From: Novosphingobium sp. PP1Y
GTDB taxonomy: Bacteria > Pseudomonadota > Alphaproteobacteria > Sphingomonadales > Sphingomonadaceae
Direction: 5' to 3'
Assembly (NCBI RefSeq): GCF_000253255.1
Contig: NC_015580.1
Location: 1,935,001 to 1,999,000, forward strand
DNA length: 64,000 nucleotides
Shown: one piece after another, positions 57,989 through 64,000 of the stretch
How positions within the stretch are numbered: the stretch's first letter is position 1
Layout of the letters: every line of letters starts with the position of its first letter
Program-made: the position numbers and the translations under genes
Notes under the pieces: model-generated
Database searches by the model: none
What the model was told of the DNA's origin: nothing
What the model saw: the letters and a program-made list of their open reading frames with translations, nothing else

Positions 57989-59677
57989 ATGGATCAGATG
58001 CGTATCGATGAGTTTGAGCGTGCAACTCCTGCTGAGCGGAACGTCGATGGGTCGTTCAAACCCGTGACGCGCAAGAGCACGGCTGAGCCGATTGGCGTGG
58101 TCCTGGAAGTAGCAGGTGCCGGAACGCGCATCGCGTTCGATCTCGAGAAACTTTCCCTGTCTTCTCAAGATCCCGATCCCACCGTCGCTCTGTCCGGGCA
58201 GGTCGGCAGCCAGATCAAGATCCGCGTCGGCAATGGCTGGCTGCTTGCCAGCGTACGCAACCAGAAGCAGGACAATGCGGTCCCCGGCGGTATCGCCGCC
58301 GACGCCGATTTCCTGGGCGAGGGTGAGGAAGAGCGCCTTACCGGGCGCATTCACAGCTTCCGCCGCGGCGTTACCTTCTTCCCGGTCCCCGGCGCGCCGG
58401 TCTATTCCGCGACCAGCGAGGACCTGCGGCAGATCTATGCCAGCGACGGACGCAGCGCGATCCAGATCGGCAACGTCTATCCGACCCGAGACATTCGCGC
58501 CGGGCTCTATGTCGATGCGATGCTGGGCAAGCACTTCGCGCTGCTGGGTTCAACCGGTACCGGCAAGTCGACCAGCGCGGCACTGATCCTGCACCGGATC
58601 TGCGAGCATGCGCCCGAAGGCCATATCATCATGGTCGACCCGCACGGCGAATATTCCGCAGCGTTCCGCAGCACCGGGGTGATCCTCGATGTCTCCAACC
58701 TGCAGATGCCCTACTGGCTGATGAACTTCGAGGAGCATTGCGAAGTCCTGCTGACTTCGCGCGGCGACGACCGGCAGCTCGACGCCGAAATCCTCGGCAA
58801 GTGCCTGCTCGAGGCGCGTTCGAAGAACCGGCTCGCCGAGCAGATGGGCAAGATCACCGTCGATTCGCCGATCCCCTACCTGCTCTCGGACCTGGGCAAC
58901 ATCATCAGCAACGCGATGGGCAAGCTCGACAAGGGCCACTCCAGCGCGCCCTACATGCGCATCCGCAACAAGCTCGACGAGCTGAAGGGCGATCCGCGTT
59001 ACCAGTTCATGTTCTCCGGCATGCTCGTCGGCGATACGATGGCGGACTTCATTTCGACGCTGTTCCGCCTGCCTTCGCGCGGGCGGCCGATTTCGATCAT
59101 CGACGTTTCGGGCGTGCCTTCGGACATCACTTCGACGGTCGTTGCGGTGCTGAGCCGTCTTGTCTTCGACTTCGCGATCTGGTCGCGGGAGGAAAAGACC
59201 CGCCCGATCCTGCTCGTGTGCGAGGAAGCGCACCGCTACGTTCCCAACGAGAAGAACGCCGACGGTTCCTCGGTCGGGCGCATCCTTTCGCGCATCGCCA
59301 AGGAGGGCCGCAAGTACGGCATCTCGCTTGGCCTGATCACACAGCGTCCGTCAGACCTTGCCGAAGGCGTGCTGTCGCAGTGCGGCACGATCATCTCGAT
59401 GCGCCTCAACAACGACCGCGACCAGGCTTTCGTGCGCGCGGCGATGCCGGAAGGTGCGCGCGGTTTCCTCGATTCCATACCGGCGCTGCGCAACCGCGAG
59501 TGCATCATCTGCGGCGAGGGCGTCTCGATCCCGATCCGCGTCTCCTTCGACGACCTCGAGGAATTCAAGCGTCCGGCTTCGGAAGATCCGTCCTTCACCC
59601 AGCTCTGGAATACGTCCGGCGGCGAGGAAGAGATGGTCCAGCGCACGGTTCAGCGCTGGCGCGCTCAGGGTCGCTGA
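57989..59677 (+). CDS. HerA-like hexameric ATPase (DUF87)
   Basis: 562-residue FtsK/HerA-superfamily ATPase. N-terminal HAS-barrel-like beta region (about 30-140). Walker A is GSTGTGKST (187-195), Walker B is RPILLVCEEAHRYVP, and an arginine-finger-like RISRIAKEGRKYG and LITQRPSDL (sensor) follow. HerA translocates DNA, usually with the NurA nuclease in end resection, but no nurA-like gene is adjacent. Bacterial orphan HerAs are also linked to defence or unknown DNA transactions. A CtrA-like site lies upstream. A TTG one codon earlier is an alternative start. Confidence 0.85.
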   Translation: MDQMRIDEFERATPAERNVDGSFKPVTRKSTAEPIGVVLEVAGAGTRIAFDLEKLSLSSQDPDPTVALSGQVGSQIKIRVGNGWLLASVRNQKQDNAVPGGIAADADFLGEGEEERLTGRIHSFRRGVTFFPVPGAPVYSATSEDLRQIYASDGRSAIQIGNVYPTRDIRAGLYVDAMLGKHFALLGSTGTGKSTSAALILHRICEHAPEGHIIMVDPHGEYSAAFRSTGVILDVSNLQMPYWLMNFEEHCEVLLTSRGDDRQLDAEILGKCLLEARSKNRLAEQMGKITVDSPIPYLLSDLGNIISNAMGKLDKGHSSAPYMRIRNKLDELKGDPRYQFMFSGMLVGDTMADFISTLFRLPSRGRPISIIDVSGVPSDITSTVVAVLSRLVFDFAIWSREEKTRPILLVCEEAHRYVPNEKNADGSSVGRILSRIAKEGRKYGISLGLITQRPSDLAEGVLSQCGTIISMRLNNDRDQAFVRAAMPEGARGFLDSIPALRNRECIICGEGVSIPIRVSFDDLEEFKRPASEDPSFTQLWNTSGGEEEMVQRTVQRWRAQGR

Positions 59678-59688
59678 ACGAAGGGCGT

Positions 59689-61107
59689 CTAGTCCTTTGC
59701 GAAGGCGCGCCGCCAATTGCCCTTCGTATAGTAGGCGATTGTCAGCAGCATTGAGGCGATGCCCCCTACCGGAAAGGCCCACCAGACGGCATCGCCACCC
59801 ATCTGCGGGTATAGCGCGTAATAGAAGCCAAGGCGGGCCGGGTAGAGCGCGATTGCCATGATGATCAGCGGCGCCACGACGGCGCCGTAGGCGCGCATGG
59901 TGCCCGACAGGATCATCGTCACCGACATGAAAAGGTAGGCGCAGGTGCAGATGAGCTGGATGCGTTCGGCAATCGGCATGGCCGGGCTGTTCCCGCCCAG
60001 GAACAGGGCAAGCAGCGGATGGTCGGCCAGGACGATGATCGCGGCGAGCGTGGTGGTCATCGCCAGGTTGCTCAGCACGCCGACGCGGGTCACTGCGCCG
60101 ACGCGGGCATGATTGCCGGCTCCCAGCGTCTGCGCCACCATCGCACTGACGGCCGAGCCCACGGCGAAGGCGGGCATCTGCAGGTAGTTCCAAAGTTGCA
60201 GCGACGCGCCGTAGGCTGCGGCGGCGTTAAGCCCCTCGCGGTTCACCAGCCCGATCATGATGACGCCGGCCGATGAGAAAAGCAGCATCTGCGCGCCCAT
60301 CGGCACGCCTTTGGTCACGATGTACTTCAGCTCTTCGCTTCGCGGGATTACATAACGCAATTCGGCTCCGCGCAGCCGCAGCGGCAGGTCCTTGCGGTAG
60401 ATCTGGCGGATCTGGAACATCGTGCCGGAGAAGTTGGCGAAGGCCGTCGCCATGGCCGACCCGGCGATCCCCAGCGAGGGCACGGGCCCCAGGCCCATGA
60501 TCAGCAGCGGGTTGAGCACGATGTCGAGCATGACCGTCAGGATCATGGCGTATAGCGGCGTCTTGGAATCCCCGGCGCCGCGCAGGGCCATGGAGATGAT
60601 CATCGACATCACCCCGAACGGCACGGTGACGAAGATCACGCGCAAGTAGGCGAGGGCCTCGTGCACGCTGGCCTTGGGCGTGCCGAGAGCGTCGAGCAGG
60701 GCGGGCGAGAAGTACCAGCCCAGCGCGCCGGTCACGGCCGACAGGGCGACGCACAGGCCGAGCCCGGTGCCGAATGTCGCGCGCAGGGCTTCGATGTCGC
60801 GGGCACCGAAATGCTGGCCGACGCGCACCGTCGTCGCCATGCCCAGTCCGATCGTCGCGGCGATTACGAGGAACATCACGATATTGGCGTTGGCGGTTGC
60901 CGCCAGCGCGCTCTCGCCCAGCAGCCGGCCGACCCAGATCGTGTTGATCGAGCCGTTGAGCGTCTGCAGCACGTTCGACAGCAGCATCGGGATGGAGAAA
61001 AGGAGCAGGGTGCGCAGGATCGGTCCCTGCGTCAGGTCACCGCGCTGGGTCTTGCCGTGAGTGCCCTCGGCAAGGGCCTCCGCTTCCATCGATACCGCTT
61101 CGCTCAT
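59689..61107 (-). CDS. MATE family multidrug efflux protein
   Basis: 472-residue Na+/H+-coupled antiporter with 12 TM helices. Family motifs include LLLFSIPMLLSNVLQTLNGSINTIWVG and the RGAGDSKTPLYAM region. The mirrored second half has VGSAVSAMVAQTLGAGNHARVG. The substrate is unknown (cationic drugs or metabolites). It overlaps queE by ATGA. Confidence 0.9.
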   Translation of the reverse strand: MSEAVSMEAEALAEGTHGKTQRGDLTQGPILRTLLLFSIPMLLSNVLQTLNGSINTIWVGRLLGESALAATANANIVMFLVIAATIGLGMATTVRVGQHFGARDIEALRATFGTGLGLCVALSAVTGALGWYFSPALLDALGTPKASVHEALAYLRVIFVTVPFGVMSMIISMALRGAGDSKTPLYAMILTVMLDIVLNPLLIMGLGPVPSLGIAGSAMATAFANFSGTMFQIRQIYRKDLPLRLRGAELRYVIPRSEELKYIVTKGVPMGAQMLLFSSAGVIMIGLVNREGLNAAAAYGASLQLWNYLQMPAFAVGSAVSAMVAQTLGAGNHARVGAVTRVGVLSNLAMTTTLAAIIVLADHPLLALFLGGNSPAMPIAERIQLICTCAYLFMSVTMILSGTMRAYGAVVAPLIIMAIALYPARLGFYYALYPQMGGDAVWWAFPVGGIASMLLTIAYYTKGNWRRAFAKD

Positions 61108-61850
61108 GTTCCCCGCGTGTCGCCCCAGAGGTGGATGTGCAGCCGGTCGGTAAAGCGCAGGCCCCTGCTCACGCACAAGTCGGCCAGCCAGGCGGAGCGC
61201 TGGCGCACCACCTCGCTCGAGCGGCCTTCTGGCATTAGGAAGATGCGCTCGCCCGGAATCGCGTAAGTCTGCTGGAGCGCAAGCACTTCGTCGAGGTCTT
61301 CCGGCTCGGCAATGACGAACTTGAAGTAGCCACGTGGATCGGCCGACCATGCCGCGAGGCGCTGCGGGATCAGCGCGAGGTCCGCCGGGTTGCCGCTGTG
61401 GGCGAGCTTGGGGCTGACATTGAACTGGTGAATCAGCGGATCGAGCGCGGCGTGGGGCGCAACCGAGCCATTGGTCTCGATCTCGACATGCATGCCGGGG
61501 CGCAGCGCGTTCAGTTCACCGATCATGCGGGCCAGCGCCGGACCCTGCAGCAGCGGTTCGCCGCCGGTGATCACGAGCCGGTCGGGAGGCAGGGCAGCAA
61601 CCTGCGCCGCCACGTCCGCTTCCGCCAGCGAGAGCTGGTTCGCCGTGCGCTTGAAGGCAGTGTCGTCGCGGTGGGGGCGGTTGTCACCCTCGAAACGCCA
61701 GGTGTAGGCGGTATCGCACCACTGGCAGGCAAGGTTGCAGCGCGAGAGCCGCACGAAAGTGCTCGGACGTCCCATCGACGCACCTTCGCCCTGCAGCGAA
61801 GCGAAGATTTCTGGTTCACCCGGCGTGGTCGTGGCAAGGATCAGGGGCAT
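61104..61850 (-). CDS. queE: 7-carboxy-7-deazaguanine synthase QueE
   Basis: 248-residue radical-SAM enzyme that converts 6-carboxytetrahydropterin to CDG in queuosine synthesis. It begins FASLQGEGASMGRPSTFVRLS, with the cluster motif CNLACQWC (CX3CX2C) followed by DTAYTW. VITGGEPLLQ and IETNGS are SAM/substrate loops. It is the first gene of a two-gene unit with the MATE exporter. Confidence 0.93.
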   Translation of the reverse strand: MPLILATTTPGEPEIFASLQGEGASMGRPSTFVRLSRCNLACQWCDTAYTWRFEGDNRPHRDDTAFKRTANQLSLAEADVAAQVAALPPDRLVITGGEPLLQGPALARMIGELNALRPGMHVEIETNGSVAPHAALDPLIHQFNVSPKLAHSGNPADLALIPQRLAAWSADPRGYFKFVIAEPEDLDEVLALQQTYAIPGERIFLMPEGRSSEVVRQRSAWLADLCVSRGLRFTDRLHIHLWGDTRGT

Positions 61851-62056
61851 CGAAGGCGGGTTTCGGTTCCGACAGGTTTACACGGTTTACACAGTCCAGA
61901 GGCAATTGGCACCGCTCTGTGGGCCGCCTTGATTACACCTGTTTTGCAAGGGCTTTGAGGGACGGGCATGGCGGTACAGTGACAGACCCGGCCCGTGTAG
62001 GAAATGGTGAAGATAGCGTGGTGCCGGTGCGTTGCGGGTGCGTCGACAGGCCTGGC

Positions 62057-62111
62057 AAAAGGGCGGGCGGAGCGAGACGTTTCGCTCCGCCCGCCCTGAG
62101 CCTGTCGAAGG
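62057..62111 (-). terminator. valS terminator hairpin with REP-like CCTGAGCCTGTCGAAGG
   Basis: GGGCGGGCGGAGCGA (62061-62075) pairs perfectly over 15 bp with TCGCTCCGCCCGCCC (62082-62096). On the minus strand it is followed by TTTT (62060-62057), making a terminator for valS. The adjacent CCTGAGCCTGTCGAAGG (62095-62111) resembles a short element dispersed in sphingomonad and other proteobacterial genomes. Confidence 0.75.
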
Positions 62112-62126
62112 CCAAAGGCGCCTGGC

Positions 62127-64000
62127 TTACCCCAGGCGCGCCAGTGCCGCCGCAAGGCGCTCGGCTTCGGCGGTGTGGTGCGCGTGGTCGCTGCGGGCCT
62201 TCTCGACCGCCTCGGGCTTGGCCTTTTCGACGAACTTGGGGTTCGAGAGGCGGCCTTCCAGCGACTTGGCTTCCTTCTGCGAGGCGGCCAGCGCCTTTTC
62301 GAGGCGGGCCTTTTCCGCCGCGATGTCGATCACGCCTTCCAGCGGGATCGCCAGCATCGCATCGCCGGCGCCGACTTGCAGCAGTGCGCCTGCCGGGGCC
62401 GCTTCGAAGTGGATCGCATCGAGGCGGGCAAGGCGGTCGATCGCCGCGCCGTTGCGCTCGACGATGGCCCTTGTCGCTTCGCTCGGATCGGCAAGGTAGG
62501 CGGTCAGGCGTGCGCCCGGCGCAATGCCGAGTTCGGCCTTGGCGCCGCGCAGGTTGCCGATCAGCGCGATCAGCCACTCGACTTCGGCCTTGGCGGCGCC
62601 GTCGATCGCGGCGTTCGGGGCGGGCCACTTCGCGGTGATCAGCGGGTAATCGCCGCGCTCGCCCATCTTGCTCCACAGCTCCTCGGTCACGAAGGGCATG
62701 AAGGGGTGAAGCATGACGAGTATCTGGTCGAGCACCCAACCGGCGACGGCCTTGGTCTCCGCGTCGAAGTTGCCCTTCACCAGTTCGATGTACCAGTCGC
62801 AGAACTGGTCCCAGACGAAGTGGTAGATGGTGTTCGCCGCCGCGTCGAAGCGCAGCTCGGCCATGGCCTTGTCGAGTTCGGCCAGGGTCTCGACGACTTC
62901 GCCGATGATCCACTTGTTGACTGCCGTCGTGGCCGCCGGGGCCTCTACCGAGGTCGAGGCGCCGATGCCGTTGCTCTGGCAGAAGCGGGCCGCGTTCCAC
63001 AGCTTGGTCGCGAAGTTGCGGTAACCCTCGACGCGTTTTTCATCCATCTTCACGTCGCGGCCCTGGCTTTCCATGGCCGACATGAAGAAGCGCAGCGCGT
63101 CGGCGCCGTACTTGTCGATCAGGCCGAGCGGGTCGACGACGTTGCCCTTGGACTTTGACATCTTCTGCCCGTCCGCCGCGCGCACGAGGCCATGCAGGTA
63201 GAGCCGCTTCCACGGCACTTCCTTCATGAAGTGGATGCCCTGCATCGCCATGCGCGCATCCCAGAAGAACAGGATGTCGAAGCCGGAAACGAGCAGGTCG
63301 TTGGGGTAGTGCTTCTTGAGCAGCGGCGCGTCCTCGTCCGGCCAGCCCAGCGTGGCGAAAGGCCACAGTGCCGACGAGAACCACGTGTCGAGGACGTCCT
63401 CGTCGCGGGTCAGCTTCTTGTTGCCGGCCAGCGCCTGCGCTTCTTCCTCGGTCTCGGCGACATAGACTTCGCCGTCCTCGGCATACCACGCCGGAATCCG
63501 GTGGCCCCACCAGAGCTGGCGGCTGACGCACCACGGCTGGATGTTCTCCATCCAGTTGAAGAAGGTCTTTTCCCAGGTCTTGGGGACGATCTCGATCTTG
63601 CCCGAGCGCACTGCCTCGAGCGGGGGCTGGGCCAGGGTTTCGGCATCGACGTACCACTGGTCGGTCAGCCAGGGTTCGATGACCACGCCGCCGCGGTCGC
63701 CGAAGGGGGTCTGGATCGTGCGCGGCTCGGCGTCGTGAAGGACTTCGTTGCCTTCCTTGTCCCTGGTGACGTGGGGGATGAGGAAGCCCAGTTCCTTCAT
63801 CTCGGCCACCACGGCATCGCGCGCAGCGAAGCGCTCCATGCCAAGGTACTTTTCGGGAATCAGGCCATCCGCGGTCTGCACCACGTTGGCTTCGGCATCG
63901 AACATGTTGAGCATGTCCGCAGGCTTGATTCCGGCGCGCTTGCCGACTTCGAAGTCGTTGAAGTCATGGCCCGGCGTGATCTTCACCGCGCCCGAGCCCA
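62127..64000 (-). CDS. valS: Valyl-tRNA synthetase (C-terminal part, cut by window end)
   Basis: Class I synthetase charging tRNA-Val with editing of threonine. The visible part is about 624 residues, including the end of the CP1 editing domain (KITPGHDFNDFEVGKRAG), the catalytic KMSKSKGNVVDP, the anticodon-binding helical domain and the C-terminal coiled coil (EKARLEKALAASQKEAKSLEG). The N-terminus with HIGH lies beyond the window; the open frame runs into the edge. Confidence 0.95.
   Translation of the reverse strand, partial: GSGAVKITPGHDFNDFEVGKRAGIKPADMLNMFDAEANVVQTADGLIPEKYLGMERFAARDAVVAEMKELGFLIPHVTRDKEGNEVLHDAEPRTIQTPFGDRGGVVIEPWLTDQWYVDAETLAQPPLEAVRSGKIEIVPKTWEKTFFNWMENIQPWCVSRQLWWGHRIPAWYAEDGEVYVAETEEEAQALAGNKKLTRDEDVLDTWFSSALWPFATLGWPDEDAPLLKKHYPNDLLVSGFDILFFWDARMAMQGIHFMKEVPWKRLYLHGLVRAADGQKMSKSKGNVVDPLGLIDKYGADALRFFMSAMESQGRDVKMDEKRVEGYRNFATKLWNAARFCQSNGIGASTSVEAPAATTAVNKWIIGEVVETLAELDKAMAELRFDAAANTIYHFVWDQFCDWYIELVKGNFDAETKAVAGWVLDQILVMLHPFMPFVTEELWSKMGERGDYPLITAKWPAPNAAIDGAAKAEVEWLIALIGNLRGAKAELGIAPGARLTAYLADPSEATRAIVERNGAAIDRLARLDAIHFEAAPAGALLQVGAGDAMLAIPLEGVIDIAAEKARLEKALAASQKEAKSLEGRLSNPKFVEKAKPEAVEKARSDHAHHTAEAERLAAALARLG

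Noticed and set aside
61860..61895. Repeated TTTACAC motif (GGTTTACACGG TTTACACAG) before queE as an operator or DnaA-type box
   Set aside because: Two short copies only, 10 bp apart; no match to a named site and too little to support a call.

Overview
The window looks like a chromosomal segment from a GC-rich alphaproteobacterium of the order Sphingomonadales, probably Novosphingobium or a close relative. This is inferred from gene content and order: secE-nusG, rplKA, serS-surE-LysM/M23, tig-clpP-clpX, a ChpT phosphotransferase, and a TonB receptor whose barrel ends in Phe. No database search was possible. It is mostly core genome. I see no prophage, insertion sequence, CRISPR array or integrated element.

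Layout. 0.2-6 kb: secE-nusG and rplK-rplA, separated by a 3.8-kb block holding a GNAT/MarR pair and two tandem acyltransferase-3 genes. 6-10.4 kb: a methyltransferase divergent from an HTH regulator, a chorismate-lyase-like exported protein, a CinA-type molybdopterin-domain protein and a Baeyer-Villiger-type monooxygenase. 10.47-10.80 kb: a tandem 190-bp repeat whose two copies each look like a complete small-RNA gene on the minus strand. 10.8-17.2 kb: rimO, a K+ channel and serS-surE-LysM/M23. 17.5-25.5 kb: tRNA-Val, der, a CHAP protein, an AI-2E-type permease, an S9 peptidase, nitronate monooxygenase, and bfr/bfd with an iron-box-like site. 25.5-31 kb: a DUF418 protein, then two SPOR/repeat envelope proteins flanking an orphan ParA and a small putative partner, with a CtrA-like site between the divergent halves. 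31-35.5 kb: pyrB with a degenerate pyrC', and sppA. 35.6-39.8 kb: tRNA-Leu, tig (with a long Lys/Ala tail), clpP and clpX. 39.8-45.5 kb: a CDF metal exporter, a TonB receptor, mtgA and rpoH. 45.5-50 kb: rluD, a JAMM protease, chpT, an amidase, RNase P RNA and a phosphatase. 50-57.9 kb: a TorF-type porin, a SIMPL protein, gloA, nhaA, a reduced NfrB/NfrA-like pair and a TSUP/TIGR02186 pair. 58-64 kb: a HerA-like ATPase, a MATE exporter, queE and valS (cut by the window end).

Recurring themes are envelope and peptidoglycan maintenance (LysM/M23, CHAP, amidase, MtgA, SPOR proteins, SppA), proteostasis (RpoH, ClpXP, trigger factor) and cell-cycle-type regulation (ChpT, CtrA-like sites, ParA). The observation most worth following up is the duplicated small-RNA locus at 10.47-10.80 kb. 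The ParA/SPOR cluster, the stripped-down Nfr pair, the trigger-factor tail and several pseudo-enzyme signatures (PyrC', the M23 domain, the first acyltransferase) come next.
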